Notes under the pieces: generated by a model
What the model saw: only the letters and a program-made list of their open reading frames with translations
Told to the model about the DNA's origin: nothing
Database searches by the model: none
Made by a program: the position numbers and the translations under genes
NCBI RefSeq assembly: GCF_023148685.1
Contig: NZ_JAHXNL010000006.1
Coordinates: 1-64,000 of the forward strand
Reading direction: 5' to 3'
From: Georgenia sp. EYE_87
GTDB taxonomy: Bacteria; Actinomycetota; Actinomycetes; Actinomycetales; Actinomycetaceae
Length of the DNA stretch: 64,000 bases
Part shown: piece by piece, positions 55,550 through 64,000 of the stretch
Position numbering within the stretch: position 1 is the first letter of the stretch
How the letters are laid out: each line of letters starts with the position of its first letter

Positions 55550-56401
55550 TCAGCCCTTGACTGCGCCCTGGGTCAGGCCCGAGACGATGCGACGCTGGAA
55601 GAGCAGCACGATGATCACGACCGGCACCGTCACCACCACGGCGGCGGCGGAGATGGCCCCCGTCGGCTCCTCGAACTGGGAGGCGCCGGTGAAGAAGGCC
55701 AGGGCGGCCGGCACCGGCCGCGCCGCGGACGTCGACGTGAGCGAGATGCCGTAGACGAAGTCGTTCCAGGCGATGAAGAAGGCGATGATCGCCGTCGTGA
55801 AGACGCCCGGGGCAGCCAGGGGGACCACCGCCTTGCGGAAGGCCTGCCACTGCGTCGCCCCGTCCACCTGCGCCGCCTGCTCCAGCTCCCACGGGATCTG
55901 CTTGAAGAAGGCCGCGAGCGTCCAGATCGAGATCGGCAGCGTGAGCGAGAGGTAGGGGATGATGAGCCCCGCCCAGGTGTCGTAGAGCCCGATGCTGCGC
56001 CACAGGTTGAACAGCGGCGTCACGATGGAGATCACCGGGAAGATCGACACCGCGAGCGCGGTCGTGAGGATCATCCTCTTGCCGGGGAAGTCCAGCCGTG
56101 CGATCGCGTAGGCGCAGAACGTCGCGAGCACCACCGCGATGAGGGTGGCGATGAGGGAGATCCCGATGGAGTTGCGCAGCGCCGGCAGGAACAGGTCCTG
56201 GGCGCTGCCGCCCGGGGCGAGGATCGCCGTGTAGTTCTCGGTCGTCCACTCGACCGGCAGGAACGTGCCCGAGAAGAGCCCGGCCTGCGTCTTGAACGAG
56301 GTCATGATGATGGAGAGCACCGGGAAGAGGGACCACACCAGCACGAAGATGGCGATGAGCGTCCAGGCCACCTTCTGCCTCGTCGAGAGCCCGCGCATCA
56401 T
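55550..56401 (-). CDS. Sugar ABC transporter permease (MalG/SugB type)
   Basis: The 283-residue permease has six helices starting KVAWTLIAIFVLVWSLFPVL and the EAA loop ELEQAAQVDGATQWQAFRKA. Its ATG overlaps the previous permease stop by four bases (ATGATG), so it is coupled. The ATPase gene follows after 33 bases. Confidence 0.93.
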   Translation of the reverse strand: MMRGLSTRQKVAWTLIAIFVLVWSLFPVLSIIMTSFKTQAGLFSGTFLPVEWTTENYTAILAPGGSAQDLFLPALRNSIGISLIATLIAVVLATFCAYAIARLDFPGKRMILTTALAVSIFPVISIVTPLFNLWRSIGLYDTWAGLIIPYLSLTLPISIWTLAAFFKQIPWELEQAAQVDGATQWQAFRKAVVPLAAPGVFTTAIIAFFIAWNDFVYGISLTSTSAARPVPAALAFFTGASQFEEPTGAISAAAVVVTVPVVIIVLLFQRRIVSGLTQGAVKG

Positions 56402-57378
56402 TCCCCTCCCCGGGCGCCGGCGAGGTCCACCTTGAAGCCCTTGACGGCGATGAAGCTGATCAGGATCACGCAGAGGAACAGCAGGACCGAGATGGCCGAC
56501 CCCAGGCCGATCTCCAGGCGCCCGATCGAGGTGCGGTACGCGAGCAGGGACAGCACCTCGGTCCCGTTGGCGCCGTTGGTCATGATGAAGACGTTGTCGA
56601 AGATGCGGAAGGCGTCGAGCGCCCGGAAGAGCACGGCGACCATGATGGCGGCCTTCATGTTCGGCAGGATCACCCGCCGCAGGACCTGCCACCCGGTCGC
56701 GCCGTCGACCTTCGCGGCCTCCTCCAGGTCGCCGGGGACCTGCGCGAGCCCGGAGAGCAGGAGGAGGGAGATGAACGGCGTCGTCTTCCAGACCTCCGAC
56801 GCGATGATCACGAAGAGCGACGTCCCCTGGCTGGCGAACCAGTTGAGGTTCTCGTCGATGCCCGGCACCCAGTCGAACCAGTTGTTGACGAAGCCGCCGG
56901 AGTTGATGTCGAAGGCGTAGAACCAGGCGAAGGCGGAGACGACGGTGATGATGCCGTACGGCACGAGGATCGCGGTGCGCAGCCAGCCGCGCAGGCTCTT
57001 GATCGCGCGGTGCATGACCATCGCGAGGGCGAAGCCGAGGACCAGCTCGATCGCGACCGTGACGACAGTGATGAGCAGCGTCACCCACAGGCTGTTCCAG
57101 AAGACGGCGTCGGTCAGGACCACGCCGTAGTTCCCCACGCCGACGAACTCGCGCGCGTCGGGGTCCGTGAGTCGGAAGTTGAAGAGGGAGTCGTAGATGG
57201 CCTGGAGGATCGGGTACAGGGTGACGAGGAGCATCACCACGAACGCCGGCCCTGCCAGCATCCACCCGAGACGTACCTCGGAGCGCGACCGGTCGGACCG
57301 GCGGACCCGGCGCGACCGGGTGGTGCTCCGCCCCCTCGTGTCGTCCACCTGGGTCGGTGGCATCGCGGTGGTACTCAC
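56398..57378 (-). CDS. Sugar ABC transporter permease (MalF/SugA type)
   Basis: The 326-residue permease has an Arg-rich 35-residue N-terminus, six helices starting LGWMLAGPAFVVMLLVTLY and the EAA loop DLEEAAKVDGATGWQVLRRV. The GTG start overlaps the binding-protein stop by four bases (GTGA). Confidence 0.93.
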   Translation of the reverse strand: MSTTAMPPTQVDDTRGRSTTRSRRVRRSDRSRSEVRLGWMLAGPAFVVMLLVTLYPILQAIYDSLFNFRLTDPDAREFVGVGNYGVVLTDAVFWNSLWVTLLITVVTVAIELVLGFALAMVMHRAIKSLRGWLRTAILVPYGIITVVSAFAWFYAFDINSGGFVNNWFDWVPGIDENLNWFASQGTSLFVIIASEVWKTTPFISLLLLSGLAQVPGDLEEAAKVDGATGWQVLRRVILPNMKAAIMVAVLFRALDAFRIFDNVFIMTNGANGTEVLSLLAYRTSIGRLEIGLGSAISVLLFLCVILISFIAVKGFKVDLAGARGGE

Positions 57379-58643
57379 AGCAGGCTCTCCCCTCGTAGCA
57401 CGGCGGTGATGAGCTCGGTGGCCTGCTCCGGGCTCGTCTCCGGGCTCACCGCGCGGGGCGGGTGCCAGGTCTCCTGGAGGCCGAGCGAGACCTCGTTGTA
57501 CCGGGGCGTCTGCGGGCGCGGCACGGCCTGCTCCAGGGACTGCCGGATCGTCTCCGCCATCGGGAACTCCTCGACGACGCGCGGGTCGTCGTACGCCTCG
57601 ATCGACGACGGCGGGTTCCCGTTGGTCACGAAGTACTCGGCCTGGTTCTCGGGGCTGATGATGCAGGCGACGGCCTCGTAGGAGAGGTCGACGTGGTCGC
57701 TGAACGCACCGACGCCCAGGTTGATGCCGCCGACGGGCGGGGCCGACTCGGTGCCCTCGTCCACCTGGGGGTACAGCGCCCAGCCCATGTCCTCCACGAC
57801 GTCGGGGGACGACTCGCTCAGGGCCGCGTAGACGAACGGCCAGTTGACCATGAAGGAGCCGTCCTCGCCGGCGAAGAGGTTCATCGAGGCGTTCTCGTCG
57901 GCCGTGGGCAGACCGGCGCCGCCCAGGCCCTCGTCGCCGATCCGGCCGATGATCTCGGCGGCCGCGCGTCCGGCGTCGGAGTCCAGCCCCAGCTCGACCT
58001 CGTCGGCGGGGGCCTCGGGGTTCGTGATGATCTCCCCGCCGGCGGAGGCGACGAGGGCGTTGATCCACACGGTCAGCGACTCCGCCTTGGTGCCCTGCAC
58101 GCCGAGCAGCTTCTCCTCGCTGCTCGCGGCCTCGATGAGCTGGTCCCAGGTGACGGGCTGGCTCATGTCGAGACCCGCGCTCTCGGCCACGGACTTGCGG
58201 TACCACAGCAGCTGGGTGTTGGCCCAGAACGGCACGGTGACGAGCTCGTCGTCCCACATCGCGGAGTCGATGGCGCCCTGCACCACGCCCTCCGTGCCGA
58301 GCCGCTGGACCTCCTCCGGCACCGGGGCCAGGAAGCCCGGCTCGGCGAGCTCGGGGACGTACGGCGGGTCCAGGCTCATGATGTCGATCGAGCTGTCGGA
58401 GGCGGCGAGGCGCCTGGCCAGCTGCTCGCGCTGGGAGGCCGCGTCGCGGGGCAGCAGCGACGTCTCGATCCGGTAGGCGCCGTCGGCCTCCTGCGTGCAC
58501 TTCTCCGCGATCGCGTCCTGCCCGCCCGCGTCGGGGTTGATGTACCAGGTGAGCGTGGGCGTGCCGGCCTCGGCCGCGCACGCGGACACACCGGCGGCCA
58601 TGGCCATGACGAGGACCGCTCCCACTTGTCTGCGCCGTCGCAC
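57375..58643 (-). CDS. Sugar-binding lipoprotein (LpqY-like)
   Basis: The 422-residue protein starts at GTG (GAGGGAGG seven bases upstream) with a lipoprotein signal MRRRRQVGAVLVMAMAAGVS and Cys22. It then has an SBP_bac_1 fold: LTWYINPDAGGQDAIAEKC, SDSSIDIMSLDPPYVPELAE, MVNWPFVYAALSES. The order binding protein, two permeases, ATPase and the DxMSLD segment recall LpqY-SugABC, the mycobacterial trehalose importer. The sugar is inferred, not shown. Confidence 0.9.
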   Translation of the reverse strand: MRRRRQVGAVLVMAMAAGVSACAAEAGTPTLTWYINPDAGGQDAIAEKCTQEADGAYRIETSLLPRDAASQREQLARRLAASDSSIDIMSLDPPYVPELAEPGFLAPVPEEVQRLGTEGVVQGAIDSAMWDDELVTVPFWANTQLLWYRKSVAESAGLDMSQPVTWDQLIEAASSEEKLLGVQGTKAESLTVWINALVASAGGEIITNPEAPADEVELGLDSDAGRAAAEIIGRIGDEGLGGAGLPTADENASMNLFAGEDGSFMVNWPFVYAALSESSPDVVEDMGWALYPQVDEGTESAPPVGGINLGVGAFSDHVDLSYEAVACIISPENQAEYFVTNGNPPSSIEAYDDPRVVEEFPMAETIRQSLEQAVPRPQTPRYNEVSLGLQETWHPPRAVSPETSPEQATELITAVLRGESLL

Positions 58644-58735
58644 GTGGCCTCCCTCAACGCTGATGGTGGAGACAGCAAACCCCCATTCACCGGGCCCCGC
58701 CACCGGAGTGGCGGCGGCGCTGCCAAGATGGGCGG

Positions 58736-59443
58736 ATGAGCACAAACCTGACACCCGCACAGGCCTGGAAGCGACTGCAGGACGGCAACGCCCGCTTCGT
58801 CGCCGACGCCATGCAGCACCCCTCCCAGGGCGCCGCGCACCGCACCGTCGTCGCCAAGGAGCAGCACCCGTACGCCGTTCTGTTCGGCTGCTCGGACTCG
58901 CGGGTGGCCGCCGAGATCATCTTCGACCAGGGCCTGGGCGACCTCTTCGTCGTGCGCACCGCCGGCCACGTCCTGGACACCACGGTGATCGGGTCGATCG
59001 AGTACGGCGTGGACGTCCTCGGGGCGCCCCTCGTCGTGGTGCTGGGGCACGACCGGTGCGGCGCCGTCGGCGCCGCCACCGAGGCCCTGATGACGGGCAA
59101 GATGCCCACGGGCTTCGTCCGCGCCGTCGTCGACCGGGTCATCCCCTCCCTGCTCACGCACGCCCAGCTGGCCGGTCCCGATGCTGGCGGCGGCACCGCG
59201 CGGGACGACGGCGCGCCCGCCGTCGGCGGCTCCGCCGCAGGCGGCCCGCGTTCCGTCACGCTGCCCGATGACGACGAGCTGCGCCGCGAGCACGTTCGCG
59301 CGACGGTCCAGATGCTGCGGGACTACTCCGGCTCGCTCGCGACGTCGGTCGCCGAGGGGCGATGCGCGATCGTCGGTGTGGAGTACACGCTGGCCGACGG
59401 CACCGCGCACGTCGTCGACCACGTCGGCCCGCTCGGCGTCTGA
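58736..59443 (+). CDS. Beta-class carbonic anhydrase
   Basis: The 235-residue protein has the zinc ligands Cys52 (FGCSDSRVAAE), His105 and Cys108 (LGHDRCGAVGA), and Asp54-Arg56, the beta-carbonic anhydrase dyad. It interconverts CO2 and bicarbonate, which also supplies the biotin carboxylase at 7.4 kb. A Gly/Ala/Asp-rich insert of about 30 residues interrupts the helical region. CAAGAT lies six bases before the ATG. Divergent from the sugar ABC operon. Confidence 0.94.
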   Translation: MSTNLTPAQAWKRLQDGNARFVADAMQHPSQGAAHRTVVAKEQHPYAVLFGCSDSRVAAEIIFDQGLGDLFVVRTAGHVLDTTVIGSIEYGVDVLGAPLVVVLGHDRCGAVGAATEALMTGKMPTGFVRAVVDRVIPSLLTHAQLAGPDAGGGTARDDGAPAVGGSAAGGPRSVTLPDDDELRREHVRATVQMLRDYSGSLATSVAEGRCAIVGVEYTLADGTAHVVDHVGPLGV

Positions 59444-59488
59444 CCCGGGGGCCCGGGGTCGACGCCGGGCTCGGCGTCGACCCCCAGG

Positions 59489-60241
59489 TCACACGAGCAG
59501 GTAGGCGGCGGAGAGGATCGTCAGGGCGAGCACGAGCCGTTCGAAGACCCGCTGGTCGATCCGGCGAGCCAGCCTGCGTCCCGCCAGCGCCCCGGCGACG
59601 ACCGCCGGGACGAGCACCAGGTCCAGGCGCAGCGAGTCCGCGTCGATCAGCCCGAGCGAGACCGAGAACGGCGTCTTGACCAGGTTCACCGTGAAGAAGA
59701 ACCAGGCGGCGGTGCCGAGGAAACGGTTGATCGAGTAGCTCGAGGCGAGGAAGTACAGGGCCATCACCGGCCCGCCCGAGTTGGCGACCATGGTGGTGAA
59801 CCCGCCCAGCACGCCGTAGGTGCCGGTGACGAGCCGGCGTCCGGGCCTCGGGACCGCGCGCCGCGGCCTCGCACGCCGGACGAGGGTCAGGGCGATGAGT
59901 GCGAGCAGGATGGCGCCGATGGTGCGGCGTACGCCGTCGTCGTCGGCCACCGCGAGGAAGGCCGTCCCGGCGACCACGCCCACCAGCACCGTCGGCACCA
60001 GCCGGCGCAGGGTGGCCAGGTCGGCGTGGGCGCGGTAGGACCACACCGCGAACAGGTCCCCCACCATCAGGAGGACCAGCAGCGCGCCGGTGGAGGCGCG
60101 GGCGGGGAGGACCGCGGCGAACAGCGCGACCGCGATGGTGGCCGCCCCCGGGACGGCGGTCTTGCTCAGCCCGACCAGCACCGCGCCGAGGGTGAGGAGG
60201 GACCAGGCGAGGGCGGACAGCTCGGGCACGGGCCCGAGCAT
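59489..60241 (-). CDS. TauE/SafE-family anion exporter
   Basis: The 250-residue protein has about eight helices, starting LSALAWSLLTLGAVLVGLSK and including GVLGGFTTMVANSGGPVMAL, the family signature. The family exports sulfite, sulfoacetate or related anions. No sulfur genes adjoin. It ends just after the carbonic anhydrase gene on the opposite strand. Confidence 0.87.
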   Translation of the reverse strand: MLGPVPELSALAWSLLTLGAVLVGLSKTAVPGAATIAVALFAAVLPARASTGALLVLLMVGDLFAVWSYRAHADLATLRRLVPTVLVGVVAGTAFLAVADDDGVRRTIGAILLALIALTLVRRARPRRAVPRPGRRLVTGTYGVLGGFTTMVANSGGPVMALYFLASSYSINRFLGTAAWFFFTVNLVKTPFSVSLGLIDADSLRLDLVLVPAVVAGALAGRRLARRIDQRVFERLVLALTILSAAYLLV

Positions 60242-60305
60242 GTCACCCCGGCCGGCCGGCCCGGACGCGTGTCCACCGCGCGACCCGGGACGGCCGGCGA
60301 GCCCG

Positions 60306-61724
60306 CTACAGGTCGATACCCTCCAGCAGGTCGGTGACCAGGGCGGAGACGGCGGACCGCTCCGACCGGGTGAGCGTCACGTGCGCGAAGAGCTCGTTGC
60401 CCTTGAGCGCCTCGACGACGGCGGCCACGCCGTCGTGCCGTCCCACCCGGAGGTTGTCGCGCTGGGCCACGTCGTGCGTGAGCACGACCTTGGAGTTCTG
60501 CCCGATCCGCGAGAGCACCGTCAGCAGCACGTTGCGCTCGAGCGACTGCGCCTCGTCGACGATCACGTACGCGTCGTGGAGCGACCGGCCCCGGATGTGG
60601 GTCAGCGGCAGGACCTCGAGCATGCCGCGCGCGATGACCTCGTCGAGCACCTCCGGCGCCACGAGGGCGCCGAGCGTGTCGTAGACCGCCTCGGCCCACG
60701 GGTTCATCTTCTCGGCCTGGTCGCCCGGCAGGTACCCCAGCTCCTGCCCGCCGACGGCGTAGAGCGGCCGGAAGACGACCACCTTGCGGTGCTCCCGGCG
60801 CTCCATCACGGCCTCCAGGCCCGCGCACAGGGCGAGCGCGGACTTCCCCGTCCCGGCGCGACCGCCGAGGGAGACGATGCCGATCCCGGGGTCGGTGAGG
60901 TGGTCGATGGCGATGCGCTGCTCGGCGCTGCGCCCGCGCACCCCGAACACCTCCCGGTCCCCGCGTACCAGGCGCAGGGTGCCGTCCGCGGCGAGACGTC
61001 CGAGCGCCGACCCGCGCGGGGAGTGCAGGACGGCCCCGGTGTGCGTGGGGACCGCGGCGAGGGAGCCCGGGGTGGCGAGGTCGGCGACGACGACCTGGCC
61101 GTCCTCCCAGAGCTGCGACATCTCCGACTCGGTCAGCTCCGCCGTCGTCATGCCGGTGTAGCCGGAGTCCACGACCTGCTGGGCGCGATACTCCTCCGCG
61201 TGCAGCCCGACGGCGGAGGCCTTGACCCGCATGGGCAGGTCCTTGGAGACCACCGTGACGGCGTGCCCCTCGGCCGCGAGGTTGGCGGCGACGGCGAGGA
61301 TGCGGGTGTCGTTGTCGCCCAGGCGGAGCCCGGACGGGAGCACCTGGTCGCTGGAGTGGTTGAGCTCGACCCGGACGGTCCCGCCGTCCGCGCCGACGGG
61401 CACCGCGGAGTCGAGCCGGCCGTGCGTGACGCGCAGGTCGTCGAGGAGCCGCAGCGCGCTGCGGGCGAAGTACCCGAGCTCGGAGTGGTGGCGCTTGGCC
61501 TCGAGCTCGGTGACGACCACCACCGGCAGCACCACGTCATGCTCGGCGAAGCGCAGGATCGCCCGCGGGTCGGAGAGCAGCACGGAGGTGTCCAGCACGT
61601 AGGTCCGCAGCGCGGTGCCGGCCGGTTCGGCCACTCCGAGCTCGGCGGCGACGACGGCGCCCGGGGCGGCTTCCCCGGCGGCGGCGTCGGTGGTCGGTGC
61701 GCTGATGGTGCGATCGATGCTCAC
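60306..61724 (-). CDS. phoH2: PIN-PhoH fusion ATPase (PhoH2)
   Basis: The 472-residue protein begins at GTG (GGAGG eight bases upstream) with a PIN RNase domain ([15 protein letters not shown], acidic residues through [15 protein letters not shown] and [12 protein letters not shown]) followed by a PhoH helicase-type ATPase with Walker [17 protein letters not shown] and Walker [13 protein letters not shown]. PhoH2 proteins unwind and cleave RNA in mycobacteria, where an upstream small antitoxin (phoAT) precedes them. I see no such short coupled gene here. Confidence 0.92.
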   Translation of the reverse strand: MSIDRTISAPTTDAAAGEAAPGAVVAAELGVAEPAGTALRTYVLDTSVLLSDPRAILRFAEHDVVLPVVVVTELEAKRHHSELGYFARSALRLLDDLRVTHGRLDSAVPVGADGGTVRVELNHSSDQVLPSGLRLGDNDTRILAVAANLAAEGHAVTVVSKDLPMRVKASAVGLHAEEYRAQQVVDSGYTGMTTAELTESEMSQLWEDGQVVVADLATPGSLAAVPTHTGAVLHSPRGSALGRLAADGTLRLVRGDREVFGVRGRSAEQRIAIDHLTDPGIGIVSLGGRAGTGKSALALCAGLEAVMERREHRKVVVFRPLYAVGGQELGYLPGDQAEKMNPWAEAVYDTLGALVAPEVLDEVIARGMLEVLPLTHIRGRSLHDAYVIVDEAQSLERNVLLTVLSRIGQNSKVVLTHDVAQRDNLRVGRHDGVAAVVEALKGNELFAHVTLTRSERSAVSALVTDLLEGIDL

Positions 61725-61999
61725 GAGAGCTCCCTCCGGCGCCTGCGGCGCCGAGTCAGCTGCGCCGTGGGCCGCGCGGAGCGCGCGGCCCGGGCACTGT
61801 GGTGGGCGCGGCAGGCCGACCCAGGCGGGGCCGGCGGCCCCTCCCGTCCGCAGCTGGCTGCTGCATGGGCTGACCTCCCGGAGGACGGCAGGTGTGCCGC
61901 CCGTCACAGCTGACGCTAGATCCCCACGGGCCACCGGCAAGTCGGGACACGCCAGACGGCCGAAGTGTTCACCTCACCGAAACACGCCGCTCACAGGCC

Positions 62000-62761
62000 C
62001 TACCGGCCGAGCCTGCGCTCCCGCTGGGCGTAGTCGCGCAGGGCTCGCAGGAAGTCGACCCGGCGGAAGTCGGGCCAGTACGCCTCGCAGAAGTAGTACT
62101 CGCTGTGCACGGACTGCCACAGCAGGAAGCCGCCGAGGCGCTGCTCGCCGGAGGTGCGGATCACCAGGTCCGGGTCCGGCTGGCCCTTGGTGTAGAGGTG
62201 GTCGGCGATGTCGTCGACGGTCAGCGACTCGGCGACGGACTCCAGGCTCTGGCCCGCCGACGCACGCTCACGCAGCATCGACCGCACAGCGTCGGCGATC
62301 TCGTCCCGGCCGCCGTAGCCGATGGCGACGTTGACCTGCATGCCGCGCACGTCCTCGGCGCGGCCCTGGGCGGCGCGCAGCCGCTCGGCGATCGGGTCCG
62401 GCAGGAGGTCGAGAGAGCCGACGACGCGGAGCGACCACCGCCCGGTGGTCGCCAGGGTCTCCACCGCGGTGGCGATGATGTCCAGCAGGTCGGCCACCTC
62501 GACGGGGTCGCGCTGGAGGTTGTCGGTCGAGAGCATCCAGAGCGTGACGACCTCGACGCCGACCTCCTCGGACCACTCCAGGAGCTCGGTGATCTTGTCG
62601 GCGCCACGCCGGTGCCCGTGCGCGGGGGCGGTGCCCACGGCCCGCGCCCAGCGCCGGTTGCCGTCGAGGATGACGCCGACGTGCCGGGGGATGCGCTCGG
62701 GGTCCAGTGCGGCGACGAGGCGTCGCTCGTACAGCTGGTACAGCAGGTCCGGCTCTCGCAT
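62000..62761 (-). CDS. uppS: Short-chain cis-prenyl transferase (isoprenyl diphosphate synthase)
   Basis: The 253-residue protein has the catalytic Asp in VILDGNRRWARAVG, then HGHRRGADKITELLEW, TLWMLSTDNLQR and the C-terminal RTSGEQRLGGFLLWQSVHSE. Beside a hemolysin III gene, as with Rv1086/Rv1085c in M. tuberculosis, so it may be a Z-farnesyl diphosphate synthase feeding decaprenyl or undecaprenyl carrier synthesis rather than a full-length UppS. The ATG at 62761 gives family length. Its upstream region shares a palindrome with the divergent neighbour. Confidence 0.92.
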   Translation of the reverse strand: MREPDLLYQLYERRLVAALDPERIPRHVGVILDGNRRWARAVGTAPAHGHRRGADKITELLEWSEEVGVEVVTLWMLSTDNLQRDPVEVADLLDIIATAVETLATTGRWSLRVVGSLDLLPDPIAERLRAAQGRAEDVRGMQVNVAIGYGGRDEIADAVRSMLRERASAGQSLESVAESLTVDDIADHLYTKGQPDPDLVIRTSGEQRLGGFLLWQSVHSEYYFCEAYWPDFRRVDFLRALRDYAQRERRLGR

Positions 62762-62879
62762 GCCGCCGCGTTGCTCCCCTCGGACGTCGTGGCGGCCCTG
62801 CGTCGCCACCTCGGCGCGGGCGCCCGGCCCTCGCTGGGGCGAGGCTACAGCGGGGCGGCCGGCCGGTGCGCGGACCGCC

Positions 62880-62901
62880 CAACCTACGGTACCGTAGGTT
62901 G
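62880..62901. promoter_or_regulatory. 22-bp perfect palindrome between uppS and hemolysin III gene
   Basis: Half-site CAACCTACGGT is followed directly by its exact complement, with no spacer. Both strands carry TACGGT- and TAGGTT-like hexamers, so it can hold overlapping divergent -10 elements and a dimeric repressor site. It lies 118 bases from uppS and 78 bases from the hemolysin gene. Confidence 0.65.
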
Positions 62902-62979
62902 CCGCCCGGGCCCGCCTCGCCGGCACAGCGGCACGCGGCCCGCCCCGGGGCCGCGCTCCCCCATCCTCCGGAGGCCCGC

Positions 62980-63663
62980 ATGACCCACGCACCTGACGAC
63001 TCCTCGGTCGGTCGGTCGATCGCCGCGACCGTCAAGCCACGGCTGCGCGGCTGGATCCATGCGGGCACCGCACCGGTCGCCCTGGTCGCCGGGGTCGTCC
63101 TCGTCCTCCTCGCCCCGACCACGCAGGCGCGGGTCTCCACCGCCGTGTTCGCCCTGGCGGGCGTCGTCCTGTTCGGCACCTCGGCGGTCTACCACCGCGG
63201 GACCTGGTCCCCGCGGGCGGCGGCGACGCTGCGCCGTGCGGACCACTCGAACATCTTCCTGCTCATCGCCGGGACGTACACCCCGCTGGCCGTGCTGCTG
63301 CTGGACCACTCGACCGCCACCGTCCTGCTGGTCGTCGTCTGGGTCGGCGCAACGCTGGGCATCCTGGCGAGGATCCTCTGGCTCGACGCGCCACGCTGGG
63401 TGTACGTCCCGGTCTACATGGCGCTCGGCTGGGTGGCCGTGGGGTACATGCCCGCATTCGCACGCTCGGGCGGACCGGGGATCGTGTGGCTCGTGGCGCT
63501 CGGCGGGCTCGCGTACATGCTCGGTGCCACGGCGTACGCCGCCAAGCGGCCCAACCCGAGCCCGCGCTGGTTCGGCTTCCACGAGATCTTCCACGTCGGC
63601 ACCGTGATCGGCTGGGGCTGCCACTACGCGGCCGTCTCGATGGCGGCGTACCAGGCCGCCTGA
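62980..63663 (+). CDS. Hemolysin III / PAQR-family membrane protein
   Basis: The 227-residue protein has seven hydrophobic helices: RGWIHAGTAPVALVAGVVLV, FALAGVVLFGTSAVYHRGTW and onward, with the PAQR His residues in VYHRG, ADHSNIFLLIAGTYTP and FGFHEIFHVGTVIGWGCHY. The family includes receptor- and ceramidase-like membrane hydrolases. Bacterial function is unclear. GGAGG stands seven bases before the ATG. Confidence 0.9.
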   Translation: MTHAPDDSSVGRSIAATVKPRLRGWIHAGTAPVALVAGVVLVLLAPTTQARVSTAVFALAGVVLFGTSAVYHRGTWSPRAAATLRRADHSNIFLLIAGTYTPLAVLLLDHSTATVLLVVVWVGATLGILARILWLDAPRWVYVPVYMALGWVAVGYMPAFARSGGPGIVWLVALGGLAYMLGATAYAAKRPNPSPRWFGFHEIFHVGTVIGWGCHYAAVSMAAYQAA

Positions 63664-63746
63664 ACGGCCTCAGGCGGCCTGGGGCGGCCTGGGCTGTCCG
63701 ACCGATCTGGTCGGGCTGCTGCCGGGCGGGCGCTGACCCGCGCCGA

Positions 63747-63752
63747 TAGCCT
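63747..63752 (+). promoter_or_regulatory. Probable -10 of the PPK2 gene
   Basis: TAGCCT lies 28 bases before the ATG, with GGAGG between them in the usual ribosome-site position. Here the transcript should have a leader. Confidence 0.4.
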
Positions 63753-63780
63753 CGGTCGATCACCGACCGGAGGGACCGAC

Positions 63781-64000
63781 ATGGCGGACGCCGAGAATCT
63801 GTGGAGCACCGACCCGGCGAGCGCGCTGCGGGCAGGTCCCGAGCTCGACCTGGCGACCCTCGACCGCTCCGCTACCCCCGGCTGGGAGGGCGGCAAGGGA
63901 GAGGCCCGGGCCTTCATGGCCGACCGTGGCCGGCTGCTCTCCGAGCTCCAGGAGCGCCTGTTCGCCCACGGCCGGACCGGCGGCGACAGGTCCGTCCTGC
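63781..64000 (+). CDS. Polyphosphate kinase 2 family protein, N-terminal part
   Basis: The 73 visible residues (ENLWSTDPASALRAGPELDL, then FMADRGRLLSELQERLFAHG) match the N-terminal helices of PPK2-type polyphosphate:nucleotide phosphotransferases, just before the Walker A region. The gene runs off the window. ATG is chosen for GGAGG seven bases upstream. Such enzymes phosphorylate nucleotides from polyphosphate. Confidence 0.8.
   Translation, partial: MADAENLWSTDPASALRAGPELDLATLDRSATPGWEGGKGEARAFMADRGRLLSELQERLFAHGRTGGDRSVL

Noticed and set aside
54194-56920. A 908-codon open frame on the plus strand, and similar long frames at 22844-24844 and 35907-37916
   Set aside because: All lie opposite clear ABC-transporter or VanW genes and show no family motif.
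60306-61999. A small antitoxin gene before phoH2
   Set aside because: The 275 bases upstream hold no short coupled frame with a ribosome site that I can support.

Overview
The window is GC-rich chromosomal DNA of a mesophilic actinobacterium, most likely Micrococcales (Cellulomonadaceae or Bogoriellaceae-like). This rests on codon bias, frequent GTG starts, a LmbE/MshB-type mycothiol deacetylase, succinylase-pathway dapD and dapC, a mycobacterial-type 7Fe ferredoxin, and oligopeptide and sugar ABC systems with lipoprotein binding proteins. I see no insertion sequence, prophage, CRISPR array, rRNA or tRNA, and no gene-free stretch over 300 bases. The species cannot be fixed from the sequence alone.

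Layout. 1-616 (-) is the 5' part of an Asp/Ala-repeat protein behind an SOS-like box. 779-5457 (-) is a two-gene unit: a membrane-anchored Hsp70 with a Pro/Thr-rich tail and a large P-loop/LuxR regulator. 5.6-9.3 kb holds maf, udgB and an acyl-CoA carboxylase alpha subunit. 9.3-11 kb is a nitric-oxide module (nsrR-hmp, -) with a near-perfect operator. 11.2-14.1 kb (+) holds a Nudix/NYN fusion, dapD and a secreted lysozyme-like protein. 14.1-19.2 kb (-) is a tightly overlapping acyl-CoA operon (SDR, amidohydrolase, acyl-CoA ligase, MaoC, acyl-CoA dehydrogenase) behind a promoter whose -35 lies in a palindrome. 19.4-22.4 kb (-) holds gltA, dapC and fdxA. 22.5-29.7 kb holds a VanW/PG-binding wall protein, flavin reductase, a small membrane protein, mshB, typA and a PH-domain protein.

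29.8-41.6 kb (-) contains two complete oligopeptide ABC systems arranged A-B-C-DF then B-C-DF-A. 41.8-54.2 kb is a run of conserved housekeeping genes: a GerW-like protein, a cysteine-less IscA-like protein, nitrilase, yidD, ychF, ggt, a DUF418-like membrane protein, rmuC, ispH, DUF3151, xseA, xseB and a PfkB kinase. 54.2-58.6 kb (-) is a LpqY-SugABC-type sugar importer. 58.7-64 kb holds carbonic anhydrase, a TauE exporter, phoH2, a short-chain cis-prenyltransferase, hemolysin III and the start of a PPK2 kinase.

Regulation visible in the DNA: many genes have a -10-like hexamer 6-9 nt before the start codon, the actinobacterial leaderless pattern. Contiguous 11-bp GTnACG repeats, resembling MtrA boxes, precede both the VanW gene and one oligopeptide-binding gene. 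Perfect or near-perfect palindromes lie before nsrR, before the SDR operon and between uppS and the hemolysin III gene. The strongest candidate for an uncharacterised system is the Hsp70-LuxR pair. The tandem 11-mer regulon and the 22-bp uppS/hemolysin palindrome are the best regulatory leads.
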